From Eriocheir sinensis (taxonomy: Eukaryota; Arthropoda; Malacostraca; Decapoda; Varunidae), in the NCBI RefSeq assembly GCF_024679095.1, contig NC_066509.1:18362299-18426298 (forward strand): a stretch of 64,000 nucleotides of DNA. The letters run 5' to 3'. Position numbers and translations under genes: made by a program. This document shows positions 1 through 13,328 of the stretch, one piece after another. Position 1 is the stretch's first letter. Each line of letters begins with the position of its first letter. The notes under the pieces were generated by a model. The model worked only from the letters and a program-made list of their open reading frames with translations, ran no database searches and was not told the DNA's origin.

Positions 1-56
1 CAACGTAAATTTTAATAAAATATACATACAAAATATACATTAAATGATGTAAATAT
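1..56 (-). repeat. Satellite fragment, A-rich orientation, at window edge
   Basis: About one and a quarter monomers in the A-rich form (ATACAAAATATACATTAAAT). It flips to the T-rich form at about position 56. The rest of this block lies outside the window. Confidence 0.7.
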
Positions 57-1624
<1,568 letters not shown>

Positions 1625-1863
1625 AGAGTAAATTTCTATGAAAATATATATTCAAAATACATAAAAAATTATGTAAATAAGTATAAAAATATATATATCA
1701 AATACACCTAAAAAAATGAAAATTCGTATCAAAATAAATGAACAAAATTCCGATAAAAGAACGTATATTTGTAGGAAAATAAATATACAAAATACACATA
1801 AAATTACGAAAATTTTGAGTAAAAGTATATACAAAAAAACAAAAAAATAAATTTCAATTTGTA
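1625..1863 (-). repeat. Satellite block, A-rich, left of LINE insertion
   Basis: The block begins at a plus-to-minus flip with the junction GTATATACATATAGAGTAAA. The same junction recurs at 56,685. Its reverse complement is seen near 19,135 and 26,740. The block matches 56,691-56,930 and is cut at 1,863 by the LINE. Confidence 0.85.
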
Positions 1864-1988
1864 TTTTTTTTTTTTTACAGCAAAGGAGACAGTTCAAGGG
1901 CACACAAAAAGCAAACATTAATAAAAAAAAAAAAAGCCCGCTACTCACTGCTCCTAAAAAGAATCCAAAGAGGTGACCGAAAGATAGG
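1864..1988 (-). other. LINE 3' untranslated region and poly-A tail
   Basis: Downstream of the RT stop on the minus strand are about 112 bases of non-coding 3' end. They include an internal T13 run (A13 on the plus strand, 1,923-1,935) and end CCTTTGCTGT before the A13 tail. The tail abuts satellite at 1,863. A homopolymer inside the 3' end followed by a plain A tail suggests retroposition from a polyadenylated transcript. Confidence 0.8.
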
Positions 1989-3392
1989 TCAGTTTCGGGA
2001 GGAGAGGTGTCCTGATACCCTCCTCTTGAAAGAGTTTAAGTCGTAGGCAGGAGGAAATACAGATGAAGGAAGATTGTTCCAGAGTTTACCAGCGTGAGGG
2101 ATGAAAGAGTGAAGATGCTGGTTAACTCTTGCATAAGGGGTTTGGACAGTATAGGGATGAGCATGAGTAGAAAGTCGAGTGCAGCGGGGCCGCGGGAGGG
2201 GGGGAGGCATGCAGTTAGCAAGCTCCGAAGAGCAGTCAGCGTGGAAATATCGATAGAAGATAGAAAGAGAGGCAACATTGCGGCGGAATTTAAGAGGTAG
2301 AAGACTATCAGTATGAGGAGGAGAGCTGATGAGACGAAGAGCCTTAGCCTCAACTCTGTCCAGAAGAGCTGTGTGAGTGGAGCCCCCCCACACATGAGAT
2401 GCATACTCCATACGAGGGCGGACAAGGCCCCTGTATATGGACAGCAACTGTGCAGGGGAGAAGAACTGGCGGAGACGGTACAGAACGCCCAGCCTCGAGG
2501 AAGCTGATTTAGTAAGAGATGAGATATGAAGTTTCCAGTTGAGATTTTGAGTTAAGGATAGACCGAGAATGTTTAGTGTTGAGGAAGGTGATAGCTGGGT
2601 GTTGTCAAAGAATAGGGGATAGTTGTTTGGAAGATTGTGTCGAGTGGATAGGTGGAGAAACTGTGTTTTTGAGGCGTTGAAGGACACCAGGTTCTTCTTG
2701 CCCCAATCGGAAATAATAGTAAGGTCTGAGGCTAAGCGTTCTGCAGTTTCCAGCCTTGAGTCGTTAAGTTCCTGAAGGGTGGGTCTTCTATTAAAAGAAG
2801 TTGAATAATGCAGAGTGGAATCATCGGAGTAGGAATGGATAGGACAGTTCGTTTTGGAAAGAAGATCATCAATGAACAACAGAAAAAGAGTGGGAGATAG
2901 GACAGAACCCTGTGGGACACCACTGTTAATAGATTTAGGGGAAGAACAGTGACCGTCTACCATGGCAGAAATAGAACGGTCAGAAAGGAAACTGGAGATA
3001 AAGGTACAGAGAGAAGGATAGAAACCGTAGGAGGGTAGTTTTGAAAGCAAAGATTTGTGCCAGACCCTATCAAAAGCTTTTGATATGTCCAGCGCAATAG
3101 CAAAAGTTTCACCGAAACGGCTAAGAGAGGATGACCAAGAGTCAGTTAAGAAGGCTAGGAGATCACCAGTAGAACGCCCCTTGCGGAACCCATACTGGCG
3201 ATCAGATAGAAGGTCAGAAGTGGAAAGGTGCTTTTGAATCTTCCGGTTAAGGATTGATTCAAAAGCTTTAGATAGACAAGAAAGTAAAGCAATAGGACGG
3301 TAGTTTGAGGGATTGGAGCTGTCACCCTTCTAAGGTACAGGCTGTATGAAGGCATACTTCCAGCAAGAAGGAAAGGTAGATGTTGACAGGCA
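1989..3392 (-). pseudogene. LINE ORF2 reverse transcriptase, 5'-truncated, one in-frame stop
   Basis: In its source element this protein copies element RNA into DNA at the target site. One frame runs 468 codons from the truncation point at 3,392 to a TGA at 1,989-1,991. It is interrupted only by TAG at 3,330-3,332, where a lysine codon (AAG) would fit the context VP-x-KGDSSN. Domains in order: the N-terminal RT motif NYRPIALLS (3,279-3,305), the GFRKGRST segment, motif A LDISKAFDRVWH with its catalytic Asp at 3,087-3,089, motif B SGVPQGSVLSP (2,892-2,924), motif C YSDD (2,820-2,831), then NLVSFNASKTQ and LGLSL. A C-terminal region with RMEYASHVW and KLWNNLPSS follows. Both catalytic Asp of motif C are present. 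The residue before them is Ser (TCC), where LINEs usually have Ala or Val. After the stop the frame stays open for 446 codons, so the copy is fairly young but dead through truncation and the nonsense codon. Confidence 0.92.
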
Positions 3393-4958
3393 GAAAAATA
3401 GATATACAAAATACACATATAATTAGTTAAATTTGTATTTAAATACATGTACAAAACACACATAAAATAATGTAAATTTGTATGAAATGAAAACAAATTC
3501 ACATAAAATAACGTACATTTGTATAAAATAGATATACAAAATATACATAGAATAATGTAAAATCGTATCAAAATAAATACACAGAATATCAATAAAATAA
3601 TGTAATTTTGTATGAAAATAAAGATGCAAAATACCCATAAAATAAAGCATATTTTTTTAAAAATACATATACAAGAATACACATAGAATAATTGAATTTG
3701 TATTAAAATTAATATACAAAATGCATGTACCATAAGGGAAATTTGTATTGAAAAAATATACAAAATGCACATAAAATAATGTATATTTGTTTCAAAATAT
3801 ATATACGAATACACATAAAATAACGTATATTTCTATAGAATTATATATACAAAATACACATGAAATGACGTCAATACGTATAAAAATATATATACACAAT
3901 ACACATTAAATAATGTAAATTCGCATCAAAATAAATAAACAAAATATCAATAAAAGAATGTGTATTTGTATGAAAATAGATATACAAAATACACATAAAA
4001 TATTGTAAATTTGTATAAAACTCTATTAAAAAAAAAATAATAATAATTTAAATTTGTATAAAAATATATATACAAAATACACATAAAACTAGTTAAATTT
4101 CTATTGAAATACATATACAAAATACACATAAAATAATGTAAATTTGAATGAAAATATATAAACAAATGCACTTAAAATAACGTAAATTGGTATGAAATAT
4201 ATATATATAGAAAATACACATTAAATAATGTAAATATGTATAAAAAAATATATACAAAACACAAATAGAATAATGTAAAATAGTATCAAAATAAATACAC
4301 AGAATATTAATAAAATAATGTAAATTTGTATGAAAATAAAGATGCAAAATACCCATAAAACAACGCATTTTTTATGAAAATATATATACCAAAATAAAAA
4401 TAAAATATTTAAATTTTTATTAAAATAAATATAAAAAATTAAAATAAAATAATTTAAATTTTTATTTAAATATATATTAAAAATAAATATAAAACAATGT
4501 AAATTTGTTTCAAAATATATATACGAATACACATAAAATAACGTAGATTTCTATAAAAATATATATACAAAATACACATAAAATGAAGTAAATACGTATA
4601 AGAAAATGTATACAAAATACACATAAAATAAGGTAAATTCGTATCAAAATAAATAAACTAAATGCCAATAAAAGAATGTTTACTTGTATAAATATAAATA
4701 TTCAAAATACATAAAATAACGTAAATTGTATAAAACTATATACAAAATAAACAAAAATAATTAAATTTGTATGAAAATAGATATACAAAAGACACATAAA
4801 ACAAGCTAAATTTGAATTGAAATAAATATAGAAAATACATAAAATAATGTAAATTTGTATCAAAATATATATTCAAATACACATATATTAAAATTAATAT
4901 ACAAAATGCGTATATAATAAGGTAAATTTGTATTGAAAAATATGCAACATACACGTTT
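3393..4958 (-). repeat. Satellite block, A-rich, right of LINE insertion
   Basis: This continues the block interrupted by the LINE and matches about 56,931-58,480. It includes the short monomer pair with GTATGAAATGAAAACAAATT, then an m14-m12 series, and ends at the J1 flip (ATGCAACATACACGTTTACT, about 4,947-4,968). Confidence 0.85.
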
Positions 4959-6210
4959 ACTCATACAAATTTATATTATTTTATTGGTATTTTGTTTATT
5001 TATTTTGATACGAATTACATGATTATATGTGTATTTTGTACATATTTCTTTATACGTATTTACATTATTTAATGTGTATTTTGTTTATATATTTTCATAC
5101 AAATTTACGTTATTATATGTGTATTTGTATAAATATTTTGATAGAAATTTACTTTATTTCATGTATTTTGTATATATATTTCAATTCAAATTTAGCTTAT
5201 TTTGTGTGTATTTTGTATATATTTTCATACAAATTTAATTACTTCTGTGTATTTTTGTATATAGTTTTATATAAATTTACGTTATTTTATGTGTATTTTG
5301 TATATTTATATTTATACAAATACACATTCTTTTATTGGTATTTTATTTATTTATTTTGATACGAATTTACATTATTTTATGTCTATTTTGTATACATTTT
5401 TTTATACGTATTTACTTCATTTTATGTGTATTTTGAATACATATTTATATAGAAATCTACGTTATTTTATATGTATTCGTATATATATTTTGAAACAAAT
5501 TTACATTGTTTTATATGTATTTTGCATATCTATTTCAATACAAATCTATTGTATGTGTTTTTTGTATATTTATTTTAATACAAATTTAATTTTTTTATGT
5601 GTATTTTGGTATATATATATATTTTTATAAACGCGTTATTTTATGGGTATTTTGCTTCTTTATTTTCATACAAATTTACATTATTTTATTAATATACTGT
5701 GTATTTATTTTGATACGATTTTACATTATTCTATTTGTGTTTTGTACATATTTTTTTATACAAATTTACGTTATTTTAAGTGTATTTGTTTATGTATTTT
5801 CATTCAAATTTACATTATTTTATATGTATTTTGTGTATGTTTTTCAATACAAATTTACCTAATTTTATGTGTATTTTGTATATTTATTTTCATACAAATT
5901 TAAAATATTTTTGTTTATTTTTGTATATAGTTTGATACAAATTTAGGTTATTTTATGTGTATTTTGCATATCTATTTTCATACAAATACACATTCTTTTA
6001 TTGATATTTTGTTTATTTATTTTGACGCGAATTTTATGTGAATTTGTTTTCATTTCATACAAATTTACATTATTTTATGTGTATTTTGTACATGTATTTA
6101 AATACAAATTTAGCTAATTATATGTATATTTTGAATATCTATTTTCATACAAATTGAAATTTATTTTTTTGTTTTTTTGTATATATTTTTATTCAAAATT
6201 CCGTAATCTT
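4959..6210 (+). repeat. Satellite block, T-rich, J1 to junction B
   Basis: The block starts at the J1 inversion joint and runs through m5, m8-m14, m16 and m1-m5. It ends at junction B (CCGTAATCTTAGAAAAATAT). The same block with the same two joints recurs at 58,481-59,740 and 41,428-42,692. Its reverse complement is at 23,657-24,948. Confidence 0.85.
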
Positions 6211-7276
6211 AGAAAAATATATATACCAAAATACACATAAAATATTTAAATTTGCATTGAAATAAATATACAAAATGCACATACAATAAGGTAAATTTGT
6301 ATTGAAAGAGATATGCAAAAATATATATAAAACAATGTAAATTTGTATCAAAATATATATAAGAATACAAATAAAAAAACGTAGATTTCTATAAATATAT
6401 ATATACAAAATACACATAAAATTAAGTAAATACGTATAAAAATATGTATACAAAATACACATAAAATAATGTAAATTCGAGTTAAAATAAATAAACAAAA
6501 TACCAATAAAAGAATGTGTATTTGGATCAATATAAATATAGAAAATACACATACAAAATAAACATAAAATTAGGTAGATTTGTAAAAAAATATATGTACA
6601 AAATACACATAAAATAATGTAAATTTATATAAAAATATATATACAAATACACATAAAATACCATGAATTTGTATAAAAATATATATTCAAAATAAATATT
6701 AAATAATGTAAAAGCGTATAAAAATATATATACAAAGTACATATAAAATAATGTAAATTCGTATCAATATCAATCAACAAAACACCAATAAAATAATATA
6801 TATTTGAATGAAAATAAATTTACAAAATACACATAACATAACTAAAATTTGTATTAAAATATATACAAAAATACGTAGAAATAGTTTGAGTTTGTATGAA
6901 AATAGATATACAAAATACACATAAATCTAGGTAAATTTCTTTTGATATGTATATACAAAATACCCATAAAATATTGTAAATTTGTGTCACAATATATAAA
7001 CAAATACACTAAAATAACGTAAATTTCTATGAATAATATATACAAAATACACATAGAATAATGTCAATTCGTATCAAAATGAATGAGCAGAATATCAATA
7101 AAATAAAGTAAATTTGTATGAAAATAAAGATGCAAAATACCCAAAAAATAAAGCATATGTTTATAAAAATACAGATGCAAAAATACACATCGAATAATTA
7201 AATTTGCATTAAAATTAATATACAAAATGCGTATATAATAAGGAAAATTTGTATTGAAAAAATATGCAACATACAC
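6211..7276 (-). repeat. Satellite block, A-rich, junction B to J1
   Basis: The block contains m11-m7 in reverse, then monomers with ACCATGAATTTGTATAAA and the GAATGAGCAGAATATC monomer, and ends in a J1 flip (7,265-7,290). It is homologous to 59,741-60,698 and, in reverse complement, to 22,599-23,656. Confidence 0.85.
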
Positions 7277-8735
7277 GTTTACTCATACAAATTTATATTA
7301 TTTTATTGGTATTTTGTTTATTTATTTTGATACGAATTACATGATTATATGTGTATTTTGTACATATTTTTTTGTACGTATTTATATTATTTAATGTGTA
7401 TTTTGTGTATATATTTTCAAACAAATTTACGTTATTATATGTGTATTTGTATAAATATTTTGATACAAATTTACTTTATTTCATGTATTTTGTATATATA
7501 TTTCAATTCAAATTTAGCTTATTTTGTGTGTATTTTGTATATATTTTCATACAAATTTAATTACTTCTGTGTACTTTTGTATATAGTTTTATATAAATTT
7601 ACGTTATTTTATGTGTATTTTGTATATTTATATTTATACAAATACACACTCTTTTATTGGTATTTTGTTTATTTATTTTGATACGAATTTACATTATTTT
7701 ATGTGTTTCTTGTTTACATTTTTTTATACGTATTTAATTCATTTTATGTGTATTTTGTATATATTTTTTTTATAGAAATCTACGTTATTTTATGTGTATT
7801 CGTATATATATTTTGAAACAAATTTACATTGTTTTATATGTATTTTGCATATCTATTTCAATACAAATTTACCTTATTGTATGTGTTTTTTGTATATTTA
7901 TTTTAATACAAATTTAATTTTTTGATGTGTATTTTGGTATATATATTTTTATAAATAAAAAAAATGCTTTAATTTATGGGTATTTTGCTTCTTTATTTTC
8001 ATACAAATGTACATTATTTTATTAATATTCTGTGTATTTATTTTGATACGATTTTACATTATTCTATTTGTGTTTTGTACATATTTTTTTATACAAATTT
8101 ACGTTATTTTAAGTGTATTTGTTTATGTATTTTCATTCAAATTTACATTATTTTATGTGTATTTTGTGTATGTATTTCAATACAAATTTACCTAATTTTA
8201 TGTGTATTTTGTATATTTATTTTCATACAAATTTAAAATATTTTTGTGTATTTTTGTATATAGTTTGATGCAAATTTAGGTTATCTTATGTGTATTTTGT
8301 ATATCTATTTTCACACAAATACACGTTCTTTAATTGATATTTTATTTATTTATTTTTACGCGAATTTACATTATTTAATGTGTATTTTGTATATATATTT
8401 TAATACGTATTTACATCATTTCATGTGTATTTTGTATAGTTTTAAACAAATTTATATTATTTAATGTGTAATTTGTATATATATATTTATACAAATACAC
8501 ATTCTTTTATTGGTATTTTGTTTATTTATTTTGATACTAATTTACATTATTTTATGTGTATTTTGTATACATTTTTTATACGTATTTACTGAATTTTATG
8601 TGTATTTTGTATATATATTTTTATAGAAATCTACCTTATTTCATGTGTATTCGTATATATATTTTGAAACAAATTTACATTGTTTATATGTATTTTGCAT
8701 ATCTATTTTTGTGTATTCTGTATTTATTTCTGTTA
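7277..8735 (+). repeat. Satellite block, T-rich, after J1
   Basis: The first 1 kb closely parallels 4,959-5,960, so two J1-led modules of the same kind stand about 2.3 kb apart in direct order. The block ends at a flip in which TCTGTATTTATTTCTGTTAT joins A-rich monomers. This is the reverse complement of the joint at about 15,450 and 36,905. Confidence 0.82.
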
Positions 8736-9076
8736 TACATAGAATAATGTAAAATCGTATCAAAATAGGTACAGAGAATATCAATAAAAAAAATTAAATT
8801 TGTATGAAAATAAAGATGCAAAATATCCATAAGATAAAGCATTTTTTTTTAAATACATATACAAAAATACACATAGAATAATTAAATTTAAATTAAAATT
8901 AATATACAAAATGCACACATACAAAAAGGTAAATTTGTATTGAAAAAAAAACGTAAAATACAAATAAAACTGTGTAAATTTGTTTCAAAATATATATACG
9001 AATACTCATAAAATAACGTAGGTTTCTATAGAAATATATATACAAAATACACATGAAATTATGTAAATACGTATAA

Positions 9077-9206
<130 letters not shown>

Positions 9207-10144
9207 CATATTAAGTAATGTAAATTCGTGACAAAATAAATAAACAAAATATCATGAAAAGGATGTGTATTTGTATGAAAATAAATAATAGATAATAAAT
9301 TTGTATGTAATATATATGCAAGATACACATTAAATAATGTAAATATGTATAAAAAAAATATATACAAAAAACAAATAGAATAATGTAAAATCGTATCAAA
9401 ATAAATACTCCGAATATTAATAAAATAATGTAAATTTGTATGAAAATAAAGATGCAAAATTCCCATAAAATAGCGCATTTCTTATAAAAATATATATACC
9501 AAAATACACATAAAATATTTAAAAATGTATTGAAATATATATACAAAATACACATACAATAAGGTAAATTTGTATTGAAAGAGCTATGCAAAAATAGATA
9601 TAAAACAATGTAAATTTGTTTCAAAATATATATACGAATACACATAAAATAACGTAGATTTCTATAAAAATATATATACAAAATACACATAAAATTAGGT
9701 AAATACGTATAAAAAAATGTATACTAAATAAACATAAAATAATGTAAATTCGAATCAAAATAAATTAACAAAGTACCAATAAAAGAATGTGTATTTGTAT
9801 AAATATAAATATACAAAATACACATACAAAATAAACATAAAATAAGGTAAATTTGCAGTGAAATATATATACAAAATACACATAAAATAATGAAAATTTA
9901 TATAAAAATATATTTACAAATACACATAAAATACCATGACTTTGTTTAAAAATATATATTCAAAATAGATATTAATTAATGTAAATGCGTAAAAAATATA
10001 TATATACAAAGTACATATAAAATAATGTAAATTCGTATCAATATAAATCAACATAATACCAATAAAATGATATATATTTGAATGAAAATAAATCTACAAA
10101 ATACACATAACATAACACTTAAAATAACGTTAATTTGTATAAAA

Positions 10145-10256
<112 letters not shown>

Positions 10257-10728
10257 CACATTAAATAATGAAAATATGTATAAAAAAATATATACAAAAC
10301 ACAAATAGTGTAATATAAAATCGTATCAAAATATATGCACAGAATATTAATAAAATAATGTACATTTGTATGAAAACTAAGATGCAAAAAAACTATAAAA
10401 TAACGCATTTCTTATAAAAATATATATACCAAAATACACATAAAATATTAAAATTTGTATTGAAATAAATATACAAAATGCACATACAATAAGGTAAGCT
10501 TCTGTTGAAAGAGATATGCAAAAATACATATAAAAAATTGTAAATTTGTTTCAAAATATATATGCGAATACACATAAAATAACGTATATTTCTATAAAAA
10601 TATATATACAAAATTCACATAAAATTAGGTAAACACGTATAAAAAAATGTAAACAAAATACACATAAAATAATATAAATTCGAAACAAAATAAATAAACA
10701 AAATACCAATAAAAGAATTTGTATTTGT

Positions 10729-11007
10729 TCTGTGTATTTTTGTATATAGTTTTATACAAATTTACGATATTTTATGTGTATTTTGTATATATATATTTAT
10801 ACAAATACACATTCTTTTACTGGTATTTTGTTTATTTATTTTGATACGATTTTTATGTGTATTTTGTATTCATTTTTTTATACGTATTTACTTCATTATA
10901 TGTGTATTTTGTATATATTTTTATAGAAATTAACGTTATTTTATGTGTATTCGTATATATATTTTGAAACAAATTTACATTATTTTATATGTATTTTGCA
11001 TATATTT
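10729..11007 (+). repeat. Satellite block, T-rich, left of SINE
   Basis: Monomers m4 to m9 and the start of m10 (GTATTTTGCATAT), broken by the SINE at about 11,007. Normal m10 continues CTATTTCAATAC, which is found on the far side of the SINE. Confidence 0.85.
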
Positions 11008-11017
11008 GGGTAGGCGG

Positions 11018-11029
11018 TGGCCGAGCTGG
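11018..11029 (+). promoter_or_regulatory. SINE internal pol III promoter, A box
   Basis: TGGCCGAGCTGG fits the tRNA A-box consensus (TRGYNNARNNGG). It lies 10 bases into the element and 42 bases upstream of the B box, a functional spacing for tRNA-type promoters. Confidence 0.8.
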
Positions 11030-11070
11030 TAGCGTACTGGACCCACATTCGCCGCGTGATGGACGTCGCG

Positions 11071-11081
11071 GGTTCGAATCC
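11071..11081 (+). promoter_or_regulatory. SINE internal pol III promoter, B box
   Basis: GGTTCGAATCC is a perfect match to the B-box / T-arm consensus GGTTCGANNCC. With the A box it forms the bipartite internal promoter that would drive SINE transcription. Confidence 0.88.
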
Positions 11082-11272
11082 CCACGCTACCACTCGGATT
11101 TTTCAGTCACCGCCGAGTGGCTTAAAACTACCTACATGTTGTCCTAAAGACCACCCATCAACCCGGACTCTAGAGGAAGCCGTCCAAGCGAATCAAGAAC
11201 GAGTTCCGGGGGGCAGCATGAGCCAATGCAAGATGGCGCCATTATAAACACTCGCCTGCGCCAGAACGGGCT

Positions 11273-11342
11273 GGGCCGACCATCAGGCCCCACCTGGAAG
11301 AAGCCTTGGGCCGACCATCACGCCCTACCGGGAAGATGCCTA
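11273..11342 (+). repeat. Two 35-bp direct repeats in SINE body
   Basis: GGGCCGACCATCA begins at 11,273 and again at 11,308. Both copies continue with C-rich sequence and GGAAGAxGCC, giving a period of 35 bp with roughly 85% identity. This may be a family-diagnostic internal duplication. Confidence 0.85.
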
Positions 11343-11370
11343 CCGGCGCAACAGGCAACGACTTAAAAAA

Positions 11371-13328
11371 TCTATTTCAATACAAATTTACCTTACAGTA
11401 TGTGCATTTTTTATATTTATTTTAATACAAATTTTAATATTTTATGTGTATTTTGGTATATATATTTTTATAAAAAATGCGTTATTTTATGGCTATTTTG
11501 CATCTTTATTTTCACACAAATTAACATTATTTAATTAATTTTGTGTATTTATTTTGATACGATTTTACATTATTCTATTTGTGTTTTGTATATATTTTTT
11601 TATACATATTTACATTATTTAATTAGTATTTTGTATATATATTTGATACAAATTTACGTTATTTTAAGTGTATATGTTTATATATTTTCATTCATATTTC
11701 CATTATTTTATGTGTATTTTGTATATGTATTTCAATACAAATTTACCTAATTTTATGTGTATTTTGTATATTTATTTTCATACAAATTTAAATTATTTTT
11801 GTGTATTTTTGTATATAGTTTTATACAAACTTAGGTTATTTTATGAGTATTTTGTATATCTATTTTCATACAAATACAAATTCTTTTATTGATATTTTGT
11901 TTATTTATTTTGACGAGAATTTAAATTATTTAATGTGTATTTTGTATATATATATATAATTTTATACGTATTTACATCATTTCATGTGTATTTTGTATAT
12001 ATATTTCTAAAGAAATCTACGTTATTTTATGTGTATTCGTATATAGATTTTTAAACAAATTTACGCTTTAATGTGCATTTTGTATATTTTTTCAATACAA
12101 ATTTACCTTATTGTACGTGCATTTTGTATATTAATTTTAATACAAATTTAATTATTCTATGTGTATTTTTGTATATGTATTTTTTAAAAAATATGCTTTA
12201 TTTTATGGGTATTTTGCATCTTTATTTTCATACAAAATTACATTATTTTATTGATATTCTGTGTATTTATTTCGATACGATTTTACATTATTCTATGTGT
12301 ATTTTTTATATATTTTTTTAATTTAATTTAGATTATTTTATGTGTATATTGTATATCTATTTATTTTAATACAAAATCAAATATTTTATGTTTTTTCTTA
12401 TATATATTTTTATAAAAAAAAGCGTTATTTTATGGGTATTTTGCATCTTACTTTTCATACAAATTTACATTATTTTATTAATATTTTATGTATTTATTTT
12501 GATACGATTTTACATTATTTTATTTGTGTTTTGTATATATTTTTTTATACATATTTACATTATTTAATGTGTTTTTTGTATATATATTTGATACAAATTT
12601 ACGTTATTTTAAGTCTATATGTTTATATATTTTCATTCAAATTTACATTATTTTATGTGTATTTTGTATATGTATTTCAATACAAATTTACCTAATTTTA
12701 TATGTTTTTTGTATATTTATTTTCATACAAGTTTAAATTATTTTTGTGTTTTTTGTTTATAGGGTTATACAAATTTAGGTTATTTTATGTGTATTTTGTA
12801 TATCTATTTTCATACAAATACACATTCTTTTCATGATATTTTGTTTATTTATTTTGACACGAATTAACATTATTTAATGTGTATTTTGTATATATATATT
12901 TTTATACGTATTTTATATTATTTCAAGTGTATTTTGTATATATATTTCTATAGAAATCTGCGTTATTTTATGTGTATTCGTATATATATTTTGAAACAAA
13001 TTTACATTGTTTTATGTGTATTTTGCATATTTTTTCAATACAAATTTACCTTATTGTATGTGCATTTTGTATATTAATTTTAATACAAATTTGATTAATC
13101 TATGTGTATTTTTGTATATGTATTTTTATAAAAATATGCTTTATTTTATGGGTATTTTGCATCTTTATTTTCATACAAATTTACATTATTTTATTGATAT
13201 TCTGTGTATTTATTTTAATAAGATTTTACATTATTCTATGTGTATTTTGTATATATATTTTATATAAAATGTATTTGTTTTCATTTCATACAAATCTACA
13301 TTATTTTATGTATTTTTTGTACATGTAT
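11371..13328 (+). repeat. Satellite block, T-rich, right of SINE
   Basis: It resumes in m10 and runs through m11-m16 and m1-m9. It then crosses into a second series that repeats m12 to m9 (12,415-13,020) and ends near TTTGTACATGTATACACATA, where it flips. The HOR order is clear here because there is no internal inversion. Confidence 0.85.

Larger units (their letters stand above)
1864..3392 (-). mobile_element. 5'-truncated non-LTR retrotransposon (LINE), Jockey/CR1 group
   Basis: A GC-balanced 1,529-bp insert in the satellite, read on the minus strand from 3,392 to 1,864. It keeps the reverse transcriptase and C-terminal region of ORF2, a short 3' untranslated region and a poly-A tail (13 T on the plus strand, 1,864-1,876). 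The endonuclease and ORF1 are absent, which is normal 5' truncation for LINEs. The paralogous satellite at about 56,930 reads straight through GTAT|GAAAATAG at the insertion point, which fixes both edges. No target-site duplication is visible. The clade call rests on RT motifs and the C-terminal segment and is approximate. Confidence 0.93.
11008..11370 (+). mobile_element. tRNA-derived SINE, full-length-looking
   Basis: A GC-rich 363-bp insert ending in a short A tail (AAAAAA, 11,365-11,370). Its first ~85 bases are tRNA-like: bases GGTAG (11,009-11,013) can pair with CTACC (11,087-11,091), and pol III A and B boxes are present. The 84-nt head and the GTGGCCGAG...TGGAC...GGTTCGAATCC pattern resemble tRNA-Ser/Leu (class II), though the anticodon arm is degenerate. 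A tRNA-unrelated body of about 270 bp follows, containing a 35-bp direct duplication. The candidate target duplication is imperfect: TATATTT (11,001-11,007) against TCTATTT (11,371-11,377). Such elements encode no protein and depend on a LINE for mobility. Confidence 0.9.

Noticed and set aside
1864..1876. T13 run as a pol III or transcription terminator
   Set aside because: It is the complement of the LINE poly-A tail, exactly at the insertion boundary.
2094..2507. Plus-strand open frames of 64-68 codons inside the LINE
   Set aside because: They lie antisense to the reverse transcriptase frame, which has clear RT motifs. They are shadows.
11009..11092. Functional tRNA gene
   Set aside because: The acceptor stem has mismatches at its inner pairs, the anticodon arm does not fold convincingly and an SINE body with A tail follows. 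It is a SINE head and I do not call it a tRNA gene.
11017..11247. 76-codon frame starting MAELVAYWTHIRRV in the SINE
   Set aside because: It reads through the tRNA-like head (A and B boxes). Such peptides are known spurious translations of tRNA-derived SINEs.
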